This document shows positions 35,536 to 43,317 of a stretch of DNA of 64,000 bases, piece by piece. The notes beneath the pieces are model-generated. The model saw nothing but the letters and a program-made list of their open reading frames with translations, searched no databases and was not told where the DNA came from. Location of the stretch: the NCBI GenBank assembly GCA_963844255.1, contig CAWJNP010000051.1, positions 16,532 to 80,531 on the forward strand, in the 5' to 3' direction. Position 1 is the stretch's first letter. Each line of letters opens with the position of its first letter. A program made the position numbers and the translations under genes. Source of the DNA: SZAS-79 sp963844255. GTDB taxonomy: Bacteria; Pseudomonadota; Gammaproteobacteria; Burkholderiales; SG8-39.

Positions 35536-35547
35536 TTCATCCCAGTC

Positions 35548-35610
35548 GGGGATTCCTATCCCCGGTCGGGGCATGGTCTCCCCATTTATTTTTCATGTGA
35601 AAAGGAGACC
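35548..35610 (+). promoter_or_regulatory. Riboregulatory leader of STY4534 gene
   Basis: Hairpin GGGGAT/ATCCCC at 35548-35563. Then two mutually exclusive hairpins: GGGG/CCCC followed by ATTTATTTTT (terminator-like), or GGTCTCC (35575-35581) with GGAGACC (35604-35610), which buries the ribosome-binding site three bases before the ATG. Confidence 0.6.
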
Positions 35611-35613
35611 ATC

Positions 35614-36054
35614 ATGTCCGAGCAATCCCAGGCAACAAGTCAGTCGTCGTTCTTCAACTTGCACGTCGAAGGCGTCGGCTATCTCAATCGCGTTCGCACG
35701 GTCAAGCCGAAGAATGGCCAGGAGTTTCTGGCCTGCACCGTGTCCGCGATGCGCGGCAGCACCGCTGACCTCGGCTACACCAAGTTCGACTGCAAGGTGA
35801 GCGGCGCCGAAGCCCAGAAGATCGTCAAGCGCTTGGAGTCCGATGTCGCGGCCGAAAAGACCGTGATCATCGGCTTCAAGATCGCCGACATCTACCCCGA
35901 ACTGTTCACCTTCGAGAAAGGTGACAAGAAGGGACAGGCTGGCGTCAGCATCAAGGGTCGTCTGCTGCGGATCAAGTTCGCCAAGGTCGACGGCGAAGCA
36001 CTCGATCTGCCGCAACCGGCGCGCTCGAGCGAACCCGAGAGCGTCGCGGCCTAA
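35614..36054 (+). CDS. STY4534-family (DUF3577) ICE replication protein
   Basis: A 146-residue protein from ATG 35614. Recognised by SSFFNLHVEGVGYLNRVRTV near residue 12, EFLACTVSAMRGSTADLGYT near 37 and a middle acidic strand region. STY4534 of SPI-7 and relatives are conserved in these elements and thought to act in replication; they may be OB-fold-like. Its start region is repeated in the truncated copy at 49755. Expression is probably controlled by the leader that hides the ribosome-binding site. Confidence 0.85.
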   Translation: MSEQSQATSQSSFFNLHVEGVGYLNRVRTVKPKNGQEFLACTVSAMRGSTADLGYTKFDCKVSGAEAQKIVKRLESDVAAEKTVIIGFKIADIYPELFTFEKGDKKGQAGVSIKGRLLRIKFAKVDGEALDLPQPARSSEPESVAA

Positions 36055-36082
36055 CCGTTCGTATCAGGCAGTCGTTCTTCCA

Positions 36083-36141
36083 CCCCCTGGGGAGATCTCT
36101 CTCCCCGGGGGAGTGGTCTCCTCGTTTTTCTTGAGGAGACC
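36083..36141 (+). promoter_or_regulatory. Riboregulatory leader of first small membrane protein
   Basis: A strong hairpin CCCCC-GGGGAG/CTCCCC-GGGGG at 36083-36111, then GGTCTCCTC (36115-36123) pairing with GAGGAGACC (36133-36141) across a GTTTTTCTT loop. The second stem covers the ribosome-binding site of the ATG at 36145. Same design as the STY4534 leader. Confidence 0.6.
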
Positions 36142-36144
36142 GTC

Positions 36145-36243
36145 ATGAAAGAAGCCCTGTTGAACGTGGTCACGGACCTGAAGCTCATGGTCCTGATCGT
36201 CGTTCTCTCCCAGGTCGTCGCGCTCGCCAAGGCGATCGCCTGA
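36145..36243 (+). CDS. Small hydrophobic protein A (32 residues)
   Basis: Reads MKEALLNVVTDLKLMVLIVV then LSQVVALAKAIA and a TGA. A short polar head followed by one membrane-spanning helix. It is a paralogue of the next small gene: both start MK(E/Q)AL.NVVTDLK and end in a V/I/L-rich helix. GAGGAG ribosome-binding site at the right distance. The pair is conserved in plan, has its own structured leaders, and so is very likely translated. Function unknown; small inner-membrane proteins of mobile elements may act in entry exclusion, toxicity or regulation. Confidence 0.6.
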   Translation: MKEALLNVVTDLKLMVLIVVLSQVVALAKAIA

Positions 36244-36257
36244 CCGTTTTCGAAAAC

Positions 36258-36330
36258 CTCTCCTTCGGGCGGGGTTTTCACCTGTGGGCCAACCCAGAGG
36301 TGAAAACCCCGCCAACCACTTGAAGGAGAG
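36258..36330 (+). promoter_or_regulatory. Riboregulatory leader of second small membrane protein
   Basis: Outer stem CTCTCCTTC (36258-36266) with GAAGGAGAG (36322-36330), inner 16-bp perfect stem 36268-36283 with 36298-36313, topped by TGGG/CCCA. The ribosome-binding site GAAGGAG is fully paired. One of the strongest hairpins in the window. Confidence 0.65.
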
Positions 36331-36335
36331 GCCCC

Positions 36336-36434
36336 ATGAAGCAAGCGCTTTGGAACGTCGTCACCGACCTGAAGATCATGGTGCTGTGCATCGTGGTCTC
36401 GCAAGTCATCGTCATCGTTCGGATCCTGGCATGA
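36336..36434 (+). CDS. Small hydrophobic protein B (32 residues), paralogue of A
   Basis: Reads MKQALWNVVTDLKIMVLCIV then VSQVIVIVRILA and a TGA. Same length and plan as protein A 90 bp upstream (about two thirds identical by eye): MKxAL-NVVTDLK head and one hydrophobic helix. Ribosome-binding site GAAGGAGAG lies in the leader stem. Too short for usual gene callers. Confidence 0.6.
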   Translation: MKQALWNVVTDLKIMVLCIVVSQVIVIVRILA

Positions 36435-36490
36435 GGCGCAGTTGGCCTCGCGTGCTTCGGCTGACGGATCCGGGCGAACGTGCAGTCCGG

Positions 36491-36628
36491 GAGCCCCTCG
36501 CAAGAGGGGCTCTACCCAAGCCGTGGCTCACGCACGGTTTCGGTAGAGCGCATTCCGGGTCGTCCGGCCTTGGCCGGACACATCCAGTGATGTCACCTTG
36601 TTGTGTGCCCACTGCCGATAAGGCAGTG
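36491..36628 (+). ncRNA. Tandem hairpin array upstream of RNA motif copy B
   Basis: Three strong hairpins in 140 bp: GAGCCCCTC-GCAA-GAGGGGCTC (36491-36512), GTCCGGCC-TT-GGCCGGAC (36562-36579) and CACTGCC-GATAA-GGCAGTG (36610-36628). Another weaker stem, CTACC/GGTAG, lies at 36513-36545. No gene is present between 36435 and 36850; this stretch looks like structured RNA leading into the next motif. Confidence 0.5.
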
Positions 36629-36633
36629 CCCTT

Positions 36634-36695
36634 GAAACCGGCCTCATCTCCTGAAAGCCGGTGGCCGCAAGGCTCGGAGGTAAATGTCAGGCATC
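36634..36695 (+). ncRNA. Pseudoknotted RNA motif, copy B (upstream of radC-like gene)
   Basis: Same design as copy A: ACCGG/CCGGT stem, here extended by an extra C-G pair where copy A has T-A, ATCTCC in the loop, GCC-GCAA-GGC hairpin, then GGAGGT. About 155 bp upstream of the RadC-like start. Confidence 0.65.
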
Positions 36696-36786
36696 AGGTT
36701 GTAACAGTGGTCCGCTGGACCGACTTCACGCCCGGACTCACGTCCGGCGAGATCGTCGTGAATGAGCAATTTTCGAAGTCTTTCAA

Positions 36787-36850
36787 CCCTCGGGGGATGT
36801 CTCTTCCCCAAGGGAGAGGTGTTCCCCTTTCTTATGAAAAGGAGAACACC
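36787..36850 (+). promoter_or_regulatory. Riboregulatory leader of radC-like gene
   Basis: Hairpin CCCT-GGGG/CCCC-AGGG at 36787-36814, then GGTGTTC (36818-36824) pairing with GAACACC (36844-36850), enclosing the ribosome-binding site AAAAGGAG directly before the GTG. The stem sequence differs from the STY4534 leader but keeps the pairing. Confidence 0.6.
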
Positions 36851-37444
36851 GTGAGTCAAATCATTGAAGCGATGTCGGATCGCGACCTGCTCGGCCTGAT
36901 CGTCGGGAGCAAGACCGCTGTGAAGCTGCTGCAGGACGCAGGCGGAAGCCTGTCGAAGCTGCTGAACGAGTGCCCGGCAATGTACGACCCGCAGCCGAAG
37001 GTAACCACGAAGCTGAAGGTCGCAAAGGAGCTGGTGCGCCGTTCGCTCGTTGAAGAGCTGCGCCACCGGGATGTGCTGTCTTCGCCAGCGAGCGTGCGCG
37101 ATTACCTGCGCATGACGCTGGCCAGCCGGGACTACGAGGTATTTATGGTCCTGTTCCTGGACGCGCAGCACCGGGTCATCGAGCCGGAGGAAATGTTTCG
37201 CGGAACGCTGACCCAAACCAGCGTCTATCCGCGGGAAGTCGTAAAGAGAAGCCTCGTCAACAACGCTGCCGCGGTGATATTCGCGCATAACCATCCGTCC
37301 GGTGTTGCCGAACCAAGTCATGCGGATGAACTGCTGACGCGGTCGTTGAAGGAGGCCCTGGCACTCGTCGACGTCAGGGTGCTGGATCATTTTGTCGTCG
37401 CGGGAAGAGCCGTGATGAGCTTCGCCGAAAGAGGTCTGTTGTAG
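36851..37444 (+). CDS. radC: RadC-like JAB/MPN-domain protein of the ICE
   Basis: A 197-residue protein from GTG 36851. The C-terminal two thirds are the RadC JAMM domain: VFMVLFLDAQHRVIEPEEMF near residue 98, metal motif IFAHNHPSGVAEPSHADE near 138, and VLDHFVVAGRAVMSFAERGL at the end. The N-terminal helix-hairpin-helix part is reduced. RadC-like proteins are standard in ICEs and islands; a JAB metalloprotease-like or DNA-linked role is supposed but not proven. Confidence 0.88.
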   Translation: MSQIIEAMSDRDLLGLIVGSKTAVKLLQDAGGSLSKLLNECPAMYDPQPKVTTKLKVAKELVRRSLVEELRHRDVLSSPASVRDYLRMTLASRDYEVFMVLFLDAQHRVIEPEEMFRGTLTQTSVYPREVVKRSLVNNAAAVIFAHNHPSGVAEPSHADELLTRSLKEALALVDVRVLDHFVVAGRAVMSFAERGLL

Positions 37445-37560
37445 CACTGTGCAGTACTACCTGAAGGGGGAGCATTCCCTTCAGGTAGCCCTTGTCGCTG
37501 GCGTGACGCGAGTTGCGCCGACAGTCCGGCCCGGAATCCTCCGAGCCGGTTCATTGATCC

Positions 37561-37615
37561 CAGCGGGGATGTTGCAGCCCCCGTACTGGGGTCTGCCGTC
37601 CCCGCTTTTCTTTTG
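37561..37615 (+). promoter_or_regulatory. Leader with terminator-like hairpin before DUF932 gene
   Basis: GCGGGGA (37563-37569) pairs with TCCCCGC (37599-37605), with an inner GCAG-CCCC/GGGG-CTGC stem, followed at once by TTTTCTTTT: a classical intrinsic terminator 15 bp before the ATG of the next gene. Such placement implies attenuation control. Confidence 0.6.
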
Positions 37616-37626
37616 GAGTAATCGAT

Positions 37627-38691
37627 ATGAAAAGCGGACGTTCTCTCGTAAATCTGGCGCAGGAACTGGAGCGCCAACTCGCGACGAAGCGGGACCTCGT
37701 GGTGCCCTCGTCGCTCCTGCAGTGCCATACGGATGAAGGTGGCGATTTGAAAATGATCGTCGATGCAAACGGCTGTGACGGTGTGTACGGGATTACCAAC
37801 CTCGCACGCCGGCAACTGGCCGACAAGTTGAAGATTCCGTTCACGTACTTCGAACGCATGCGCACGGAACAACCGGGTCTTCTCGACCGGAACGTCAACA
37901 CCTGGCTTCAGAGCGACAACGAGCCGAGGATGATTCGTACGCTGGACGGGCAGGTGCGCGCGGTGCTGTCCGACCGCTACCGCCGCCTGGACAACTTCGA
38001 TCTGGCGGAAAATGTGCTGCCGATCCTGCAGCGGCTTGACGGAGCACGCTTCGAGTCGGTCGAGCTGACCGAGACGAAGATGTATCTCAAGGTCGTCACG
38101 CCGCGTGTCGAGTACGAGATCGCTCCGGGGGATGTGGTGCAGGCCGGTATCGTGATCACGAACTCGGAAGTCGGCCACGGCACGCTGTCGGTGCAGCCTA
38201 TGGTCTACCGGCTGGTATGTCGAAACGGGCTGATCGCGTCGGACCGCGCATTGCGCAAGACGCACGTCGGCCGCACTCTGCATTCGGAAGACGAGGCGAT
38301 CACGGTGTTCAGGGACGATACCCTGGCCGCGGACGACAAGGCCTTCTTCCTGAAGGTCCGGGACGTGGTCGAGGCGGCAGTTTCCGAGGCGACGTTCCGT
38401 CAGGTCGCGCAGAAGATGCAGAAGACGCTCGACATCAAGCTCACCGGCGATCCGGTCAAGACCGTCGAGGTGCTCGCCAATCGCTACACGCTCAACGAGT
38501 CTGAACGTGCCGGCGTGCTGCGTCACCTCATTGTCGAAGGCGATCTGTCCGCCTACGGGTTGGTCAACGCCGTCACGCACTACTCGCATGACGTCGAGGA
38601 CTACGACCGGGCGACGGAGTTCGAAGCGCTGGGCGGCAAGTTGATTGAATTGCCTTCCAGCGAGTGGAAGGAACTTGCGGAAGCAGCCTGA
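37627..38691 (+). CDS. DUF932 family protein
   Basis: A 354-residue protein of the DUF932 family found on plasmids, phages and ICEs (phage/plasmid-like protein). Typical segments: ITNLARRQLADKLKIPFTYF near residue 57, RMIRTLDGQVRAVLSDRYRR near 102, and VYRLVCRNGLIASDRALRK near 196. Function unknown, although often placed beside recombination or anti-restriction genes. ATG 37627 after TTTTGGAGTAATCG. Confidence 0.85.
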   Translation: MKSGRSLVNLAQELERQLATKRDLVVPSSLLQCHTDEGGDLKMIVDANGCDGVYGITNLARRQLADKLKIPFTYFERMRTEQPGLLDRNVNTWLQSDNEPRMIRTLDGQVRAVLSDRYRRLDNFDLAENVLPILQRLDGARFESVELTETKMYLKVVTPRVEYEIAPGDVVQAGIVITNSEVGHGTLSVQPMVYRLVCRNGLIASDRALRKTHVGRTLHSEDEAITVFRDDTLAADDKAFFLKVRDVVEAAVSEATFRQVAQKMQKTLDIKLTGDPVKTVEVLANRYTLNESERAGVLRHLIVEGDLSAYGLVNAVTHYSHDVEDYDRATEFEALGGKLIELPSSEWKELAEAA

Positions 38692-38732
38692 TCACCGCGA
38701 CCGGGTTCGTTGATCCGGTTTCGGTGTCTATC

Positions 38733-38790
38733 GACCGCCTGTCAGGGCGGTCTTACAATCGGTGCGGCCCAAAGCCGTACCGATTTGTTT
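38733..38790 (+). promoter_or_regulatory. Orphan ICE leader truncated by the cargo block
   Basis: Hairpin GACCGCC/GGCGGTC at 38733-38752, then a 12-bp stem AATCGGTGCGGC/GCCGTACCGATT at 38757-38785 followed by TGTTTTG, terminator-like. It resembles the leaders of the upstream backbone genes, yet no backbone gene follows; the convergent ABC cargo operon ends 110 bp further on. It may serve as the DUF932 terminator or mark where a backbone gene was displaced. Confidence 0.45.
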
Positions 38791-38897
38791 TGTGAGGCGG
38801 GCATCGGTGGACTTGCCGAGGGGCTATCGGAGCTGTCACCGGTCGCTACCCTCATTGGTCTCGCCAAGCGGTAGGGCAATGTACCGAAGATGCTTAC

Positions 38898-39638
38898 TCA
38901 CAAGTATGTGGATCTGAGCTTTTCTTCGTCCTGCAACAATTCCTCGGTAGCACCTTGAAACGACACTTGCCCACGTTTTAGCACGTATACCCGATGTGCG
39001 ACACTCAAGATCTCGCGCACCTTTTGCTCCACAACAAGAATTCCCATAGGCCGATCCCGTGCCAAATCGTGGATTAGGCCAAGCACATTCCTCACCAGCG
39101 GGGGAGCCAAGCCCAGCGACGGTTCATCCAAGAGCAGCAATCTAGGTTTGGTAATCAGGGCCCTCCCGAGAGCCAGCATTTGCCGCTCGCCGCCGGACAG
39201 TGTTCCTGCCAGTTGGTGAAGCCGTCCACGAAGCGCTGGAAAGGTCATCAATATATCGTCTAGAGCGTCTTCAAGAACGAACTTCTCCACTGCCACACTT
39301 AGAGTGCTGAGCTGCAAATTCTCACGAACTGAGAGCGCGGGAAAAACACAGTTGCCCTGAGGGACGTACGCTATCCCCGCCCGGATTAGGGATAGAGGAT
39401 TCGGCGTCCAAGTGTGGAAATCCAATGCAACCTGCCCACTCGATAAACTGACCAGGCCAAACAGCGATTTTAGAAGAGTCGTTTTTCCAGCGCCGTTGTG
39501 CCCAATGACTCCGACCAACTCGCCCATTGTCACGTACAGATCGACACCGGAGAGTACTTGCTTCCCGCCATAACCGGCCACAATTCCTGTCGCCGTAAGA
39601 AGTCGAGCAGGGGCGCCCTCAACCAATGTAGGCCTCAA
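38898..39638 (-). CDS. Branched-chain-type ABC importer ATPase (LivF family)
   Basis: A 246-residue ATPase: Walker A GHNGAGKTTLLKS near residue 48, signature LSGGERQMLALGRAL near 147, Walker B LLLLDEPSLGLAP near 167. LivF-type, the second ATPase of hydrophobic amino-acid-type (HAAT) importers, whose relatives also take up urea, amides and nucleosides. Last gene of a nine-gene leftward operon; overlaps LivG by 20 bp. Base composition is visibly lower in GC than the ICE backbone. Confidence 0.9.
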   Translation of the reverse strand: MRPTLVEGAPARLLTATGIVAGYGGKQVLSGVDLYVTMGELVGVIGHNGAGKTTLLKSLFGLVSLSSGQVALDFHTWTPNPLSLIRAGIAYVPQGNCVFPALSVRENLQLSTLSVAVEKFVLEDALDDILMTFPALRGRLHQLAGTLSGGERQMLALGRALITKPRLLLLDEPSLGLAPPLVRNVLGLIHDLARDRPMGILVVEQKVREILSVAHRVYVLKRGQVSFQGATEELLQDEEKLRSTYL

Positions 39639-40377
39639 GGATCTCTGGGCGAGTGAGCACGTCTTTGGGCACGCCGTCTGCTATTACTCGGCCGTGGTCC
39701 ATCACGATTACTCTCTTCGCGATTTGCCAAACGACAGGAATGTCGTGTTCAACGAACACGACGAGTTTGCCTTCAGCACCGAGTTTGACGATGATTTGAC
39801 AGATTTCCTCGATCATTTTTGGATGAACGCCCGCCACCGGTTCGTCCAGCAGCAGAACGCGGGCCTCTGTTGAAAGACACTGCGCGAGTGCGATCAACTT
39901 CTGTTGGCCATAAGAAAGATTGCCCGCCACCGCCTCGGCCTCGTGATTCAGCCCTACCACCTGAAGTACCCGAAGAACCTCCTCCCGATGGCCGGCCTCC
40001 TCAAATTCCAGGCCGAAACCGAGCAGGGCGCGCAAAAGTTGCTCCCCCGCCTGCGGCCGACGCGCGACCATGAGATTCTCAAAAACCGTCATGTTTCGGA
40101 ACAGCCTGAGTTCCTGGAACGTGCGCGCCACGCCACGATTTGCCACTGCGTGCGTCGCCACCGAGCGGCCCACGCTCGCTCCACCAATCATCACTTGGCC
40201 GGCGTCCGGTCGGAGTCGACCTGTCAAGATATCCAAGAGCGTGCTCTTCCCAGCCCCGTTGGGACCGACTATAGCCACGATGCCTGCGCCACCGATTTCA
40301 AGGTCAAGCGCATCAAGGGCGACTACGCCATCGAAGGCTTTAGTTACCCCCTTACAGGACACGCCGTCACTGACCAC
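39619..40377 (-). CDS. Branched-chain-type ABC importer ATPase (LivG family)
   Basis: A 252-residue ATPase from GTG 40377: Walker A GPNGAGKSTLLDIL near residue 39, signature LSYGQQKLIALAQCL near 150 (the LSYGQQ form is normal for LivG), Walker B VLLLDEPVAGVHP near 170, and switch histidine in VEHDIPVV. Works with LivF on the LivHM channel. 12 bp downstream of LivM. Confidence 0.9.
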   Translation of the reverse strand: MVSDGVSCKGVTKAFDGVVALDALDLEIGGAGIVAIVGPNGAGKSTLLDILTGRLRPDAGQVMIGGASVGRSVATHAVANRGVARTFQELRLFRNMTVFENLMVARRPQAGEQLLRALLGFGLEFEEAGHREEVLRVLQVVGLNHEAEAVAGNLSYGQQKLIALAQCLSTEARVLLLDEPVAGVHPKMIEEICQIIVKLGAEGKLVVFVEHDIPVVWQIAKRVIVMDHGRVIADGVPKDVLTRPEILEAYIG

Positions 40378-40389
40378 TGCGAGCCCTCT

Positions 40390-41262
40390 TCATCGCCCAA
40401 ACCCGAATTGACCCAGAAATCCCTTGGGTCGAAATAGTGCGATGGCCACTAAAGCTACACCGTAGATAACTTGCCGCAAGGTCGCGGCCATGGCGGTCGG
40501 CATTCCGAGGAAGCGAAGAACCTCAGGAAGCATAACGAGAACCACTGCGCCTAGAAGGGGCCCCCTCATGCTTCCGGCGCCACCGATGATAACCATCGAC
40601 AAAATGAGGATCGACTCCATTACTGTGAAACTTGCCGGGCTGATATACGTGAAGTAGTGGGCGTAGACCGCTCCTGCAGTCCCGGCCAGAATTGCGCTCA
40701 CCGCAAAAATCTTGACCTTGAATCCTATCGGCGATTTACCGAGCATCTCAGCCAGCGATTCGTCCTCTCTTATTGCCATAAGCACTCGACCGAATGGGCT
40801 CCGAACTATTCGCGCGGACAAAAGATACGCAGCGAGGAGCATGCTTCCGGAGAGAACTAGGAATGACAGCGGGCTTTCTAGGGCCTCTCCAAAGACGCGT
40901 GGCCGCGGAATGCCCGTAATTCCCATAGGTCCTCGCGTAAGGGTTGTCCAGTTGTTCATGATGTTCCAAACGATAAACTGGAACCCGAATGTCGCGATCG
41001 CGAAGTAGTCGTCCCGCAGGTGCGCAGCAGAGAGGGAAACTACCAGCGAAAGCCCGCCCGCCACGCCTGCGCCGACCAGGGCCCCTAGGATGAATGGCGT
41101 CCCGAAGTGAACTGCCATCAGCGCTGAGGCATACGCACCGAGGCCATAAAACGCCGCTTGGGCAAGTGACAACAGCCCCGTATACCCAGCTACCAGATTG
41201 AGGGATATAGCAAGTACTGCGTAGATACAGGTCACCGTGAGTATGTGAAAAATATAATCCAT
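40390..41262 (-). CDS. Branched-chain-type ABC importer permease (LivM family)
   Basis: A 290-residue inner-membrane protein with about eight hydrophobic segments and LivM features: GYTGLLSLAQAAFYGLGAYA near residue 26 and GGAGSMRGPLLGAVVLVMLP near 231. Its ATG lies directly after the LivH stop with no gap. Forms the channel with LivH. C-terminal RPKGFLGQFGFG is a common LivM ending. Confidence 0.9.
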   Translation of the reverse strand: MDYIFHILTVTCIYAVLAISLNLVAGYTGLLSLAQAAFYGLGAYASALMAVHFGTPFILGALVGAGVAGGLSLVVSLSAAHLRDDYFAIATFGFQFIVWNIMNNWTTLTRGPMGITGIPRPRVFGEALESPLSFLVLSGSMLLAAYLLSARIVRSPFGRVLMAIREDESLAEMLGKSPIGFKVKIFAVSAILAGTAGAVYAHYFTYISPASFTVMESILILSMVIIGGAGSMRGPLLGAVVLVMLPEVLRFLGMPTAMAATLRQVIYGVALVAIALFRPKGFLGQFGFGR

Positions 41263-42138
41263 CTAATTTTCACCCGTCATTGCCGGCGAGCCCAGCAGGC
41301 CCCGTGGCCGCGCCACCAGAAACACTACAAGGAGAGCAAACACAACAGGTTCCCGCCAGTGCTGGCCTAGGTACCAACCCGCCACGCTCTGAACTGTGGC
41401 TATGATGGCGGCACCAACAACAAGGCCGCGGATGCTTCCCGCGCCCCCCACGACTACTGCCACGACCGCAAGCAGTAGCGGACCAAGACCCATAGTTGGT
41501 CGGGCGTCAACGTCCAAGGCCAGACACACGCCGGCAATCCCCGCAATTGCTGACCCGGCAACGAATGCCTCCGCAATCACCAAGTCAACGGGCACACCCG
41601 TTGCAGCGGCCAAGTCCGCATTTGTCGCTACCGCACGATACCGGAGCCCTCCATTCGTACGTTGGACGATTGCTGCGGCAAGCACTGTAGCTAATACTGC
41701 GGCGGCTATCGTCGCCAACTGCACCTGGGTGAGTCGTGCTCCGAGAACATCCAAACCTTCCGACACCGTTTGTCCTCGGAGAGACAGCGTCTGATCGCCG
41801 AACGCGAGTGCCAGGATATTTGTGGTCGCGATATAAAGCCCGAGGGATGCAATCAAGTGTACAACCGGCGTAGCCTGTCGCCGGCGAAGAGGAGAATGAA
41901 TAGCAGCATCAATTGCGCCGCCAATTAGAGCGGATGCAATAACAGCTAGTGGTATGGCGACGAGCTCGCTGACGTTGAATTTCTCGACAAGAGAAAACAG
42001 GCAATAGGCTCCAACGGTCAGAACGGCGCCGTGGGCGATATGGAAGAATCGACCGACTCGATAGATCAGCGAAAATCCCAAGCCCAACAAGACGATAAGT
42101 GCCGCCGCGAGCACCGTATTGGCTATCAGTTGCGGCAT
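41263..42138 (-). CDS. Branched-chain-type ABC importer permease (LivH family)
   Basis: A 291-residue inner-membrane protein with eight or so membrane segments and LivH signatures: FFHIAHGAVLTVGAYCLFSL near residue 31 and VGGAGSIRGLVVGAAIIA near 230. The ATG at 42138 follows the receptor gene by 11 bp. With LivM it forms the permease; substrate specificity is set by the receptor. Confidence 0.9.
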   Translation of the reverse strand: MPQLIANTVLAAALIVLLGLGFSLIYRVGRFFHIAHGAVLTVGAYCLFSLVEKFNVSELVAIPLAVIASALIGGAIDAAIHSPLRRRQATPVVHLIASLGLYIATTNILALAFGDQTLSLRGQTVSEGLDVLGARLTQVQLATIAAAVLATVLAAAIVQRTNGGLRYRAVATNADLAAATGVPVDLVIAEAFVAGSAIAGIAGVCLALDVDARPTMGLGPLLLAVVAVVVGGAGSIRGLVVGAAIIATVQSVAGWYLGQHWREPVVFALLVVFLVARPRGLLGSPAMTGEN

Positions 42139-42149
42139 CCGGCATCGCC

Positions 42150-43298
42150 CTATTGCTTAGGCTTGATATTTGTGAACTGGCCATTTCGAATTGCGCGGAA
42201 AACTATCGGCTTGACCACATCGCCGTTCGCGTCAAAACGTACTTGTCCAGCCACTCCATCATACGGAGGCATACTATCAAGAGTTTCTTTTACGGCCGAT
42301 CCAGTTATATCGCCCCGTACTGTTGACATGGCAGCACAGATGAGCATGAAGGCATCGTAAGATTGAGCTTCGACCCAACCTGGCTCGTGCTTGTACCGTG
42401 AACGGAATGAGTTCACGAACTCGCGAACCCGCTGGTTCTCCGATGACGCATCGAATCCTGTAGCCAGCGGATAAATTAGGCCTTCCGCAGCATCGACCGC
42501 GAGTCGAAGGAATTGATTGTCCTCGACGGCGGTTGTACCAAGAACTTGTATTGCGACGCCGATTTCGCGCGCCTGTCGCACAATGGCGGCTGTATCGGCG
42601 AAGTAGCCGGCAATGTAGAGAACGTCTGGACGTTCGCTCCGGATTCTTGTCAACGGAGTCCGAAAATCTGTGCCCTCCGCCTGATAGCCGTCCATACTGA
42701 TGACTTGACCTCCGCTTGCCTCGAAGGTCTTCTTAAAGATCTGAGCGATTGCCAGCCCGTAGTCATTCGTGAGATGCATGACCGATGCACGCTTGTATCC
42801 GCGATCGAGAGCGAACTGCGCAATCGCGCGGCCCTCGGCCAAATCGCTCGGCCAAATACGGTATATGTACTGGCCGGCATCGGTGATGGCTGGTGCAGAA
42901 GATGTTGGGGACAGCAGAAGTATCCGATTTGATTCGGCGATGGGTGCGACGGCCAGTGTAACCGCGCTTACGATGTCCCCGATTACTATGGGAGCCCGGT
43001 CGGCGGTCATAAGTTTGCGAAAGGCGGCTACTCCGGTCGTAGGATCGGCGCGCGAGTCCTCGTACACCACCCGTACCTTATGCGGACCGCAACCACTACT
43101 TGATGTAACGGTCGAAACTGCAAGATTGATGGCCTCCCGGCCTTTCTCGCCATATGAGGCGGCGTCGCCAGTAAGCGGAAACAGAACGCCAATAACGACA
43201 TCCCCGGGTGATGCTCGCTGCTTCCAAACCAGCCCGGCGATAACTGCCACGGCAATCACCGCGCCAAAGATCAGGAGTGGGCGGGTTTTCTGTGTCAT
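42150..43298 (-). CDS. Leu/Ile/Val-type periplasmic substrate-binding protein
   Basis: A 382-residue type I periplasmic binding protein. The N-terminus is a membrane anchor or signal segment (LLIFGAVIAVAVIAGLVW, residues 8-25). The mature part shows IGVLFPLTGDAASYGEKGR near 36, VYEDSRADPTTGVAAFRKL near 76 and LLSPTSSAPAITDAG near 124, as in LivJ/LivK-like and amide or nucleoside receptors. The ligand is unknown. It sits between the SDR and LivH, so the imported compound is probably processed by the enzymes encoded upstream in the same operon. Confidence 0.9.
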   Translation of the reverse strand: MTQKTRPLLIFGAVIAVAVIAGLVWKQRASPGDVVIGVLFPLTGDAASYGEKGREAINLAVSTVTSSSGCGPHKVRVVYEDSRADPTTGVAAFRKLMTADRAPIVIGDIVSAVTLAVAPIAESNRILLLSPTSSAPAITDAGQYIYRIWPSDLAEGRAIAQFALDRGYKRASVMHLTNDYGLAIAQIFKKTFEASGGQVISMDGYQAEGTDFRTPLTRIRSERPDVLYIAGYFADTAAIVRQAREIGVAIQVLGTTAVEDNQFLRLAVDAAEGLIYPLATGFDASSENQRVREFVNSFRSRYKHEPGWVEAQSYDAFMLICAAMSTVRGDITGSAVKETLDSMPPYDGVAGQVRFDANGDVVKPIVFRAIRNGQFTNIKPKQ

Positions 43299-43317
43299 GG
43301 TATTACCTATGTGATTG

